Of a DNA stretch of 46,335 bases, positions 8,066 to 14,722 are shown in pieces. The stretch is from contig JAFAEZ010000191.1 of the NCBI GenBank assembly GCA_023423775.1, positions 1 through 46,335 on the forward strand, written 5' to 3'. The position numbers and the translations under genes were made by a program. Source of the DNA: Pseudomonadota bacterium. GTDB lineage: Bacteria; Pseudomonadota; Alphaproteobacteria; Sphingomonadales; Sphingomonadaceae. The notes under the pieces are model-generated. The model worked only from the letters and a program-made list of their open reading frames with translations. It was not told where the DNA came from and searched no databases. The stretch's first letter is position 1; each line of letters starts with the position of its first letter.

Positions 8066-8098
8066 GAACGTCCGCTGACCACCCATTGCGGACATTCC
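8065..8098 (+). repeat. Dispersed hairpin repeat, copy 5 (best formed)
   Basis: Arms GGAACGTCCGC (8065-8075) and GCGGACATTCC (8088-8098) pair at 10 of 11 positions around a 12-nt loop with the core CCACCCATT. It is the reference copy for the family in this window. Confidence 0.85.
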
Positions 8099-8185
8099 GG
8101 CGTTCAATGGCTCACCCGACTTCCAAGCTCTCGCTCGGTGCCTTGCCGATACGATGCACGACTTCCTGAAGGGGCGTATTTTTCG

Positions 8186-8377
8186 ATGGCTAGGTACTTT
8201 GCAGTGATCATCGAGCGAGGCGGGGTTGAGCTATTCCGCAAGCCAGTGAAGGTCAGGAAAATGGATAGCGTGGCTGACGAACTGGCCGCGGCCTTCCGGT
8301 CGTTCCGCGACGAGATCCCAGAGGACGGCTTAGCGACGCGAGATCTAACAATTCGGTTCGAAGATCGTTTCGAATAG
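8186..8377 (+). CDS. Small hypothetical protein, 63 residues
   Basis: A short protein beginning MARYFAVIIERGGVELFRKP and ending RDLTIRFEDRFE, predicted as strand-helix-strand. GAAGGGG lies about 11 nt before the chosen ATG, at the far end of useful spacing; an upstream ATG at 8138 adds 16 residues that look less protein-like. Family unknown. It is followed by another short plus-strand gene after 60 bp. Confidence 0.5.
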   Translation: MARYFAVIIERGGVELFRKPVKVRKMDSVADELAAAFRSFRDEIPEDGLATRDLTIRFEDRFE

Positions 8378-8437
8378 CTTGATCAACGGCAGCGAACGAA
8401 GTTTGCCCTCTGCGCCCTTTCTCCATAGTTAGGAGCG

Positions 8438-8635
8438 ATGGAGCCGCCTTGGAAAGCGCATCAGGACATTCCCGCCGGGTCAATCGGGTGGCGAATGGGA
8501 CGCGGCGAGGACTGCCTGTTGAGCTTTTGGGCTTGGTTCAACCAACTCACCGAAGTCGAGCAGGCAGCCTTTAGGGAGCAGCATCCTGAGCGGTTAGGAT
8601 GGCAGGGCTTTTACGCGAGTTGGCACGGCGCCTGA
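8438..8635 (+). CDS. Small hypothetical protein, 65 residues
   Basis: A short Trp-rich protein with the segments GWRMGRGEDCLLSFWAWFNQ, LTEVEQAAF and GWQGFYASWHGA. The start is well supported by TTAGGAG 5 nt before the ATG. I do not assign a function. Its stop codon lies at the edge of a reversed repeat copy. Confidence 0.6.
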   Translation: MEPPWKAHQDIPAGSIGWRMGRGEDCLLSFWAWFNQLTEVEQAAFREQHPERLGWQGFYASWHGA

Positions 8636-8664
8636 CGTCCGCAATGGGCCGAAAGCAGTCATTG
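8635..8664 (-). repeat. Dispersed hairpin repeat, copy 6 (reversed)
   Basis: ACGTCCGCAATGGGCCGAAA followed by GCAGTCATT, the reverse orientation of the family. Translation on the minus strand gives NDCFRPIADVR, a string that appears in spurious predicted proteins of this bacterial group. Confidence 0.7.
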
Positions 8665-8733
8665 GTCGTGGGTGACCACACTGAGTAACCCGGCCGGTAG
8701 TCGCACATCGTCCAATTTCGCGAGATCGGCCTC

Positions 8734-8790
8734 TCACGCCCACCCCGTCTGCCTGAGCGGCTCGGCCAAGCCGTCGCCAACCGCCGGAAG
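8734..8790 (-). pseudogene. Displaced remnant of the 3' end of trmL
   Basis: Read on the minus strand, this piece encodes AVGDGLAEPLRQTGWA followed by a stop codon, closely matching the C-terminus of the intact TrmL (AAGIGLAEALRQTGWA and stop) encoded at 9591. At DNA level 24 bases are identical (8736-8759 and 9593-9616), with weaker similarity for about 25 more. No start or upstream trmL sequence remains. It is best read as an old copy of the gene end left by an insertion or tandem duplication. Confidence 0.75.
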
Positions 8791-8805
8791 CAGTAGCGTT
8801 CGGCC

Positions 8806-9039
8806 TCAGAAGTCGGGCTCTCGCTGGCCGCGTCTCCATGCGCTGGCGGCTGCGAAGAAGACGGCCGCAACCCAAGCGAGATTGACGGCTGAAAGCATCC
8901 AAAAGCCAATCGGGCTCTCGGACCGGATGATGGTGCCGCCTCGCGTGTAGGCAACGCCGGTGCACATTTCATGCAGGACCCAGAATCCCGCAAAGGAACC
9001 CAGAATCGCCAGCGCTCCTGCGATGATCTTCCAAGACAT
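8806..9039 (-). CDS. Small two-span membrane protein, unknown function
   Basis: A 77-residue protein beginning MSWKIIAGALAILGSFAGFW. There are two hydrophobic segments (residues about 4-22 and 45-65: FWMLSAVNLAWVAAVFFAAA) separated by a polar loop with one cysteine (HEMCTGVAYTRGG), and a basic tail. The family was not recognised. The ATG at 9039 is preceded in frame by a TTG; neither has a strong ribosome binding site. It sits inside the segment bounded by the two copies of the trmL gene end. Confidence 0.6.
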   Translation of the reverse strand: MSWKIIAGALAILGSFAGFWVLHEMCTGVAYTRGGTIIRSESPIGFWMLSAVNLAWVAAVFFAAASAWRRGQREPDF

Positions 9040-9063
9040 CAACCGAGATTGGCGGGAAGGACC

Positions 9064-9090
9064 AATGTCCGCAATGGGCGAAAAAGGGAC
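9064..9090 (-). repeat. Dispersed hairpin repeat, copy 7 (reversed)
   Basis: AATGTCCGCAATGGGCGAAA then AAGGGAC. The plus-strand reading ATGTCCGCAATGGGCGAA yields MSAMGE, the typical spurious start seen in gene calls on this repeat. Confidence 0.7.
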
Positions 9091-9148
9091 CGGCGGCTTC
9101 GGGCGCCGGTACGGCGAACGCGATCATTCCACCCGGCATATGTCTCAC

Positions 9149-9175
9149 GACTGCCACGACCCATTGCAGACATTC
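9149..9175 (+). repeat. Dispersed hairpin repeat, copy 8
   Basis: Core and right arm CGACCCATTGCAGACATTCG with a poor left arm (CTGCCA). It lies 24 bp upstream of a small plus-strand gene. Confidence 0.6.
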
Positions 9176-9198
9176 GCGGGGGACGGCAAATCCATCCT

Positions 9199-9450
9199 AT
9201 GAAACCATCCGAGCCTAAGTGGATCCCCCTGTGGAGGCAGCGCCTCCAATGGCTGTTCTACCTATGTTTTGCCCTCTGGTTTGCATTGCTGATGTTCGGC
9301 GATCCGTTCGAGCACCCCAACGTCACGATGGGCCTGTTCGCCGTGATGATGGTTCCAGCCGCCGTGCGGGCTTACTTCATGATGCACGCGGTCGGTCGCG
9401 GAGAAATCAACCCGCTCACCACCCGCAGCACGCGCAAAACCGACGAGTGA
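9199..9450 (+). CDS. Small two-span membrane protein, unknown function
   Basis: An 83-residue protein beginning MKPSEPKWIPLWRQRLQW. It has two hydrophobic spans (LFYLCFALWFALLMFG and VTMGLFAVMMVPAAVRAYFM) with a short acidic loop (DPFEHPN) and a polar tail ending TRKTDE. No family was recognised. The frame is open further upstream but that part is repeat-derived, so the ATG at 9199 is chosen. It also lies within the segment bounded by the duplicated trmL end. Confidence 0.65.
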   Translation: MKPSEPKWIPLWRQRLQWLFYLCFALWFALLMFGDPFEHPNVTMGLFAVMMVPAAVRAYFMMHAVGRGEINPLTTRSTRKTDE

Positions 9451-9590
9451 GCAATGCCCGCTATCAGCCACAGCGGACGCTAGGCGCGCATTCTGCACTT
9501 GGCTGAGGGCAATGTCGGTGGGCGGGTAGCCTCTCGCCGCTGCCGGATCAGCAGGGGATCAAGTGGAGCTCCCGTTTTGTCTCCCGCCTC

Positions 9591-10034
9591 TTACGCCCAC
9601 CCCGTCTGCCTGAGCGCCTCGGCGAGGCCGATGCCGGCCGCCACGGCGATGTTGAGCGAACGGGTGCCCTCGGCCTGGGGGATGCGCACTCGGGCGTCGG
9701 CGCGGACATGCACTTCCTCCGGCGCGCCGCGGCTCTCGGAGCCCATCAGCAAGGTGTCGCCGGGTTCGAAGCGGGCCTGGGGCAGGGGAACGGCGCCCTG
9801 GGTCGTGAACAGCACCAGCCGGCCGGGGAGGCGCGCTGCGAACGCCGCCCAGTCGGCGTGGCGGGTGACGTTGGCGATTTCGGCATAGTCCATGCCGGCA
9901 CGCTTCAAGGCGCGGTCCGAATAGGGGAATCCGCACGGCTCGATGATGTCGAGCGGCGTGGCGAAACATGCGGCTAACCGCAATATCGTGCCGACATTGC
10001 CGGCCTGGTCGGGCTGATACAAAGCGATGCGCAT
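9591..10034 (-). CDS. trmL: tRNA (cytidine/uridine-34-2'-O)-methyltransferase
   Basis: A 147-residue SPOUT-class enzyme that methylates the ribose of the wobble nucleotide in certain tRNA-Leu species, using S-adenosylmethionine bound in a trefoil knot. The three SpoU motifs are visible: GNVGTILRLAACF near residue 13, TLLMGSESRGAPEEV (residues about 93-107) and RSLNIAVAAGIGLAEAL near the C-terminus. The length is typical of this compact family. It diverges from petABC. Its last codons occur a second time 857 bp away in the accessory stretch, which suggests that this gene end was an insertion point. Confidence 0.93.
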   Translation of the reverse strand: MRIALYQPDQAGNVGTILRLAACFATPLDIIEPCGFPYSDRALKRAGMDYAEIANVTRHADWAAFAARLPGRLVLFTTQGAVPLPQARFEPGDTLLMGSESRGAPEEVHVRADARVRIPQAEGTRSLNIAVAAGIGLAEALRQTGWA

Positions 10035-10233
10035 GGTTCGCGCATAGCCAAAGCGGCGGAGCGTGTCATACCGGCGGCAAAATCGCTGTTGGCAAAGCGG
10101 CGTTCAGGCGTCTATCAGGCCCCCGAAGCCGCAAAAGGGGGTACCTTCGCGGCGTGTAAGTCGGTCGCCGCGGCCCGGTCTTCCGGCCTTGGCGACTTTT
10201 TGCACATCCGTTTTGAATCGCTGAAGGGTGATA

Positions 10234-10800
10234 ATGGCGACGGTTGAACATCCCGATGATACGGTTGGCGGCGCGCCCGAAGGCGTCCGCCGCCGCGATT
10301 TCATCAATATCGCAGCAGTGAGCTTTGCCGGCGTCGGCGCGGTCGCTGTGGTCTATCCGCTGGTGAACCAGATGAACCCGTCGGCCGACGTGCTCGCGCT
10401 CGCCTCGATCGAGGTCGACGTGTCGCAGATCCAGCCGGGTCAGGCGATCAAGACGATCTTCCGCAAGCAGCCTCTGTTCGTCCGGCACCTGACGCCGCAC
10501 GAGATCCAGCAAGCCAATGCGGTGCCCGCGTCCGAGCTGCGCGACCCGCAGTCGCTCGCCGAGCGCACCGCCGAGGGCAAGCCGCAATGGCTGATCACGA
10601 TGGGCGTCTGCACCCATCTCGGCTGCGTGCCGCTGGGCGCGGCCGAGGGCGAGAATAAGGGCGAATATGGCGGCTATTTCTGCCCGTGCCATGGTTCGCA
10701 CTACGACACCGCCGCGCGCATCCGTAAGGGCCCGGCGCCGAAGAATCTCGAAGTGCCGGAATTTGCGTTCAAGTCCGACACGATTGTCCAGATCGGCTGA
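10234..10800 (+). CDS. petA: Ubiquinol-cytochrome c reductase Rieske iron-sulfur subunit
   Basis: A 188-residue subunit of the cytochrome bc1 complex that passes one electron from ubiquinol to cytochrome c1. A twin-arginine signal (RRRDFINIAAVSF) precedes the single membrane anchor. The [2Fe-2S] ligands are C126 and H128 in CTHLGC and C150 and H153 in CPCHGS; C131 and C152 are placed for the stabilising disulfide. The ATG at 10234 has AAGG 6 nt upstream; a GTG two codons earlier overlaps that site. It is the first gene of petABC, 11 bp before petB. Confidence 0.97.
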   Translation: MATVEHPDDTVGGAPEGVRRRDFINIAAVSFAGVGAVAVVYPLVNQMNPSADVLALASIEVDVSQIQPGQAIKTIFRKQPLFVRHLTPHEIQQANAVPASELRDPQSLAERTAEGKPQWLITMGVCTHLGCVPLGAAEGENKGEYGGYFCPCHGSHYDTAARIRKGPAPKNLEVPEFAFKSDTIVQIG

Positions 10801-10811
10801 GGTAAAACACA

Positions 10812-12113
10812 ATGAGCTTTCCCTGGGCGGAACAATATGAGCCGAAATCCCCGTTCACGCGGTGGATCGACGAGCGCCTGCCGCTGCCGCGGCTGGTCTT
10901 CAACGCGGTCGGCGCCGGCTATCCGGTGCCCCGCAACCTCAACCATTTCTGGAATTTCGGCGTCCTCGCCGGCGTCGCGCTGACGATCCAGATCATCACC
11001 GGCATCATCCTGGCGATGCATTATGCCGCCAACGGTGCGATCGCGTTCGACTCGGTCGAGCATATCATGCGCAACGTCAACCAGGGCTGGCTGCTGCGCT
11101 ACGCCCACGCCAACGGGGCGTCCTTCTTCTTCATCGTCACCTACATCCACATCTTCCGCGGCCTCTATTACGGATCCTACAAGGCGCCGCGCGAGATGGT
11201 GTGGCTCTTGGGCCTCGTCATCTTCCTGCTGATGATGGCGACCGCCTTCATGGGCTATGTGCTTCCCTGGGGCCAGATGAGCTTCTGGGGCGCCAAGGTG
11301 ATCACCGGCCTGTTCGGCGCGATCCCGCTGGTCGGCGAGCCGATCCAGACCTGGCTGCTCGGCGGCTTCGCTCCCGACAATGCCGCGCTGAACCGCTTCT
11401 TCTCGCTCCACTATCTGCTGCCGTTCGTGATTGCAGGCGTCATCATCCTGCACATCTGGGCGCTGCACATTCCGGGCTCGGGCAACCCGACCGGCGTCGA
11501 CGTCAAGTCGCCGCAGGACACGGTCCCGTTCCATCCTTATTACACCGCCAAGGACGGCTTCGGCCTGGGCCTGTTCCTCATCGCCTTCGCGATCGTGCTG
11601 TTCTTCCTGCCGAACGCTTTGGGCCATGCGGACAATTACATCCCGGCCAATCCGCTCTCGACGCCGGCGCACATCGTCCCCGAATGGTATTTCTGGCCGT
11701 TCTACGCGATCCTGCGCGCCTTCACGGTCGATTTCATCCTGCCGGCCAAGCTGTGGGGCGTGATCGCGATGTTCGCGTCGATCCTGCTGCTCTTCTTCCT
11801 GCCCTGGCTCGACCGCTCGCCGGTCCGCTCGGGCAGCTACCGCCCGAAGTTCAAGATGTTCTTCTGGATCCTGATGGCGGACGTGCTGGTGCTCGGCTAT
11901 TGCGGCGGCGCCCCGGCGGAAGAGCCCTATGTGATGATCTCGCAGATCGCGACGATCTATTATTTCGCGCACTTCCTCATCATCCTCCCGCTCGTCTCCA
12001 AGCTCGAGCGTCCGCTGCCGCTGCCCAATTCCATCTCGGAAAGCGTGCTGCACGGCGAGAAGGCTGAAGCTGCGCCAATCGGTGTCGACGCCCGCGTCGC
12101 GCCGGCCGAATAA
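10812..12113 (+). CDS. petB: Cytochrome b of the bc1 complex
   Basis: A 433-residue polytopic membrane protein carrying the two b haems and the Qo and Qi quinone sites. Conserved landmarks include NFGVLAGVALTIQIITGIIL, AMHY, the haem-ligand helices around LLRYAHANGASFFF and LHYLLPFVIAGVIILHIWAL, the GYVLPWGQMSFWGA segment and the Qo motif PEWYFWPFYAILRAF. The length is normal for the alphaproteobacterial form, with eight or more membrane spans. It lies between the Rieske and cytochrome c1 genes. Confidence 0.98.
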   Translation: MSFPWAEQYEPKSPFTRWIDERLPLPRLVFNAVGAGYPVPRNLNHFWNFGVLAGVALTIQIITGIILAMHYAANGAIAFDSVEHIMRNVNQGWLLRYAHANGASFFFIVTYIHIFRGLYYGSYKAPREMVWLLGLVIFLLMMATAFMGYVLPWGQMSFWGAKVITGLFGAIPLVGEPIQTWLLGGFAPDNAALNRFFSLHYLLPFVIAGVIILHIWALHIPGSGNPTGVDVKSPQDTVPFHPYYTAKDGFGLGLFLIAFAIVLFFLPNALGHADNYIPANPLSTPAHIVPEWYFWPFYAILRAFTVDFILPAKLWGVIAMFASILLLFFLPWLDRSPVRSGSYRPKFKMFFWILMADVLVLGYCGGAPAEEPYVMISQIATIYYFAHFLIILPLVSKLERPLPLPNSISESVLHGEKAEAAPIGVDARVAPAE

Positions 12114-12128
12114 GGGGTAAGACGAGTC

Positions 12129-12962
12129 ATGGTACGTTTCATTGCCGCGCTCGCAGGTGCCGGTTTCATCCTCGTCCTGCTGATCTCGCTGATCACCGGG
12201 GCGAGCGCCTTCATCGCCGAAGGCAAGCCGGAAACGGTCGAGCACCGCTTCCACAAGCACCCCGAGCCGCTGCAGCTGGCCAGCGACGGCCCGCTCGGCA
12301 AGTTCGACCGTCAGCAGCTGCAGCGCGGCTTCCAGGTCTACAAGGAAGTCTGCGCCGCCTGCCACGGCCTCAACCAGGTGGCGTTCCGCAACCTCGAGGA
12401 TCTCGGCTATAACGAGGCCGAGGTGAAGGCGATCGCCAATCAGTGGGCGATCGAGGTCCCCTCGATCAATCCGGACACCGGCGAGGCGACCACCCGCAAG
12501 GCGACCCCTGCGGACCGCTTCCCGAACCCCTATGCCAACGAGACGGCCGCCCGCGCTGCCAACAACAACGCGCTGCCGCCCGATCTCTCGCTGATCACCA
12601 AGGCACGCGAGGGCGGGGCTCCCTACGTCCACTCGCTGCTGATCGGCTATCGGAACCCGCCGGCCGACCTGCCCAAGGAGAACCAGCCGGGCCAGGGGCT
12701 GCACTACAATCCCTATTTCGCGAACCTCAACATCGCGATGCCGCCGCCGCTCGCGGCTGACGGCCAGGTCACCTATGCCGACGGCACCAAGTCGACCATC
12801 GACCAGATGGCGAAGGACGTCTCCGCCTTCCTCGTCTGGACGGCCGAGCCGAAGCTGGAAGCGCGCCATCGCACGGGTCTCGCCGTGCTGATCTTCCTGA
12901 TCTTCGCGACGGTGCTGGCCTATCTGTCGTACCGGAACATCTGGGCCGACAAGAAGCATTGA
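12129..12962 (+). CDS. petC: Cytochrome c1 of the bc1 complex
   Basis: A 277-residue periplasmic c-type cytochrome anchored by a C-terminal membrane span (LAVLIFLIFATVLAYLSY). The signal peptide covers about residues 1-27. The haem-binding CAACH motif is at residues 75-79 and the likely axial methionine is in NLNIAMPPPL. It accepts an electron from the Rieske protein and passes it to soluble or membrane cytochrome c. It is the last gene of petABC and is followed by a clear terminator. Confidence 0.97.
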   Translation: MVRFIAALAGAGFILVLLISLITGASAFIAEGKPETVEHRFHKHPEPLQLASDGPLGKFDRQQLQRGFQVYKEVCAACHGLNQVAFRNLEDLGYNEAEVKAIANQWAIEVPSINPDTGEATTRKATPADRFPNPYANETAARAANNNALPPDLSLITKAREGGAPYVHSLLIGYRNPPADLPKENQPGQGLHYNPYFANLNIAMPPPLAADGQVTYADGTKSTIDQMAKDVSAFLVWTAEPKLEARHRTGLAVLIFLIFATVLAYLSYRNIWADKKH

Positions 12963-12993
12963 GCCGCCGGCCGCAAGGCTGGACGATAGAAAG

Positions 12994-13030
12994 GGGGCGT
13001 CGCGGCATCGGTCCGCGGCGCCCCTCTTCG
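12994..13030 (+). terminator. Intrinsic terminator of petABC
   Basis: A 12-bp stem (12994-13005 with 13013-13024, 11 of 12 paired) with a 7-nt loop is followed by TCTTCGTTT. It lies 32 bp after petC and just before the apt ribosome binding site, so apt probably has its own promoter or depends on read-through. Confidence 0.75.
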
Positions 13031-13046
13031 TTTGAAGGAGCAGGCG

Positions 13047-13586
13047 ATGATCCTGGAGCATGACGACCTCAAGGCGCTGATCCGCACGATCCCCGATTTT
13101 CCAAAGCCGGGCGTCCAGTTCCGCGACGTCACCACCTTGCTGCTCGATCCTGCCGGTTTCGCCGCCGCGATCGAGCGGCTCGCATTGAAGATCGAAACCA
13201 AACCCGATCTTGTCGCGGGAATCGAGGCGCGGGGCTTCGTCGTCGCGGCGGCACTGGCGCAGCGGCTCGGCACCGGACTGCTGCTGATCCGCAAGGACGG
13301 CAAGCTGCCCGGCGCGACCATCGCCGAGGATTATGCGCTCGAATATGGCAGCGACCGGCTCGCCATGCATGTCGATGCCTGCGCGCCCGGCGCCGCGGTG
13401 CTGCTGGTCGACGATCTTATAGCCACCGGGGGGAGCGCGCTCGCCGCGACGCGGCTGCTGCGGCGGGCAGGGGCGGTGGTGACCGGAGCCGGGTTCGTCA
13501 TCGACCTGCCCGATCTGGGCGGCGCCGAGCGGCTGCGCGGGGAAGGGTTCCCGGTCCATTGTCTGGTGGCGTTCGAAGGCGATTGA
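13047..13586 (+). CDS. apt: Adenine phosphoribosyltransferase
   Basis: A 179-residue cytoplasmic enzyme that converts adenine and PRPP to AMP in purine salvage. The N-terminus DDLKALIRTIPDFPKPGVQF and the PRPP-binding loop VLLVDDLIATGGSA (residues about 115-130) are diagnostic, with GIEARGFVVAAALA and IRKDGKLPG in between. The ATG at 13047 is preceded at 6 nt by AAGGAG; an in-frame TTG at 13032 overlaps that site and is rejected. Length is normal. Confidence 0.96.
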   Translation: MILEHDDLKALIRTIPDFPKPGVQFRDVTTLLLDPAGFAAAIERLALKIETKPDLVAGIEARGFVVAAALAQRLGTGLLLIRKDGKLPGATIAEDYALEYGSDRLAMHVDACAPGAAVLLVDDLIATGGSALAATRLLRRAGAVVTGAGFVIDLPDLGGAERLRGEGFPVHCLVAFEGD

Positions 13587-13721
13587 GGGCGAGCGCCGGC
13601 CGTCGTTACGCGCCAGGAACTTTGCCTGCACGCCTTCGTTTCCAAGCGGTTAACCATTCATCGATGGTTCACCGCGCGGGGCGGATTCTTCGCCGTCGCG
13701 TTGCTAGCCCGGGAGAGTCGC

Positions 13722-14255
13722 ATGATCGGTCCCCGTCTCCGCACTATCGTCTTCGCCGCCGTCGCTACTCTCGGCCTCAGCGCCTGCTATGAGGACGGCT
13801 ACGGCTATGGCGGTCTCTCGGTCGGCTATGGCAGCGCCGGCTATTACGATCCTTATTATGCGGGCGGCTATGGCGCCCCGTACTGGGGCTGGTACGACAA
13901 TTTCTATTATCCCGGCACCGGCTTCTTCGTCTACGACCGGTTCGGATCACGCCATCGCTGGAACGACCGTCATCGCCATTATTGGGAAGGCCGCCGCCAC
14001 GCCTGGCGCGGGGACGTCCGCGATCGCTGGGATGGTTTCCGTGGCGACCGGCGCTGGGACGGGCGCCGCTGGGGCGACCGCGGCGACTGGAATCGAGGCG
14101 ACTGGGACCGCGGCGACCGGAACAGGGGCGAATGGCGCGGCGATCGGCGCGGCTGGCGCGATGGCGCCCGGACCGAGGGGCGCGGCTGGCGCCAGGACCG
14201 GCGGACGGACTGGCGCGGATCGCGCCAGGGCAGCCGCCGCGGGCGCGGCAACTGA
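13722..14255 (+). CDS. Lipoprotein with Tyr/Gly-rich and Trp/Arg/Asp-rich low-complexity regions
   Basis: A 177-residue predicted lipoprotein. The signal peptide ends in the lipobox LSAC with C22 as the lipidated residue. Residues about 23-75 are rich in Tyr, Gly and Trp (GYGYGG, GSAGYYDPYYAGGYG); residues about 85-170 are a strongly basic array of imperfect units such as GDWNR, GDWDR, GDRNR, GEWRGDRRG. Similar low-complexity envelope proteins occur in sphingomonads, but I know of no assigned function. GGGAGAG precedes the chosen ATG; the frame is open for seven more codons upstream. It is convergent with the MaoC gene, 3 bp apart. Confidence 0.75.
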   Translation: MIGPRLRTIVFAAVATLGLSACYEDGYGYGGLSVGYGSAGYYDPYYAGGYGAPYWGWYDNFYYPGTGFFVYDRFGSRHRWNDRHRHYWEGRRHAWRGDVRDRWDGFRGDRRWDGRRWGDRGDWNRGDWDRGDRNRGEWRGDRRGWRDGARTEGRGWRQDRRTDWRGSRQGSRRGRGN

Positions 14256-14258
14256 GCC

Positions 14259-14705
14259 TCAGGCCGGCCGGCGGCGGATCAGCACGATTGAGGTGAAGCG
14301 CAGCACCGGCACGTCGTCCTGGTTGAAGACGGTGACGTTCGAGCGGAACGAGCCGAGGTCCGGCTTGCTGCGCGATGGGGTGACGTCGACGATCTCGCTC
14401 TCGGCGCGCAAAGTGTCGCCAGGATAGACCGGCTTCAGCCAACGCAATTCGTCGACTCCGGGAGAGCCGAGCCCCGCCTGCGGATCGACGCCCAGATGCT
14501 CGACCAGCATCGCCATCGTCATCGCGCAGGTGTGCCAGCCGCTCGCCGCCAGCCGCCCGAAATGGGTTTGCGCCGCCGCCTCGTCCGAAAGGTGGAAAGG
14601 CTGCGGATCATATTTGCGCGCGAATTCCAGCACCTCTTCGCGCGTCACTTCGTAGCGCCCGAACGCCGCCTTCTGGCCGACCCGCAGATCTTCGAGATAT
14701 TTCAT
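14259..14705 (-). CDS. MaoC-family dehydratase (hot-dog fold)
   Basis: A 148-residue single hot-dog domain protein of the MaoC/(R)-specific enoyl-CoA hydratase family. It carries the catalytic Asp/His arrangement YDPQPFHLSDEAA near residues 32-44 and the segments FGRLAASGWHTCAMTM and ELRWLKPVYPGDTLRAESEI typical of the family. The likely substrate is an enoyl-CoA or related thioester; the exact pathway is not evident. It lies 17 bp downstream of ychF on the same strand and is probably co-transcribed with it. Confidence 0.9.
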   Translation of the reverse strand: MKYLEDLRVGQKAAFGRYEVTREEVLEFARKYDPQPFHLSDEAAAQTHFGRLAASGWHTCAMTMAMLVEHLGVDPQAGLGSPGVDELRWLKPVYPGDTLRAESEIVDVTPSRSKPDLGSFRSNVTVFNQDDVPVLRFTSIVLIRRRPA

Positions 14706-14722
14706 TCGGCCTTCTCTCCGAA

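Noticed and set aside
7364..8107. A 247-codon minus-strand frame with an MSAMGGQRTF start
   Set aside because: Its start lies in the hairpin repeat and the rest is low-quality sequence opposite a more plausible gene. Only its last 35 residues look protein-like, and these are reported separately.
8571..8993. Minus-strand frames containing NDCFRPIADVR
   Set aside because: The string is a translation of the dispersed repeat and recurs in spurious calls.
4919..9590. Insertion sequence, phage or toxin-antitoxin system in the accessory stretch
   Set aside because: No transposase, integrase or recombinase motif was found, and none of the small gene pairs shows the overlap or sequence of a known toxin-antitoxin family.
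10189..10217. Possible sigma-70 promoter for petABC (TTGGCG, 17 bp, TTTGAA)
   Set aside because: The -10 element matches only half of the consensus positions, so it is not separable from chance.
10701..13631. A 976-codon open frame on the minus strand across petABC and apt
   Set aside because: It runs antisense to four genes with certain identity, is made of repetitive Arg/Asp/Glu/Gly-rich strings and has no domain. It results from codon bias in GC-rich genes.
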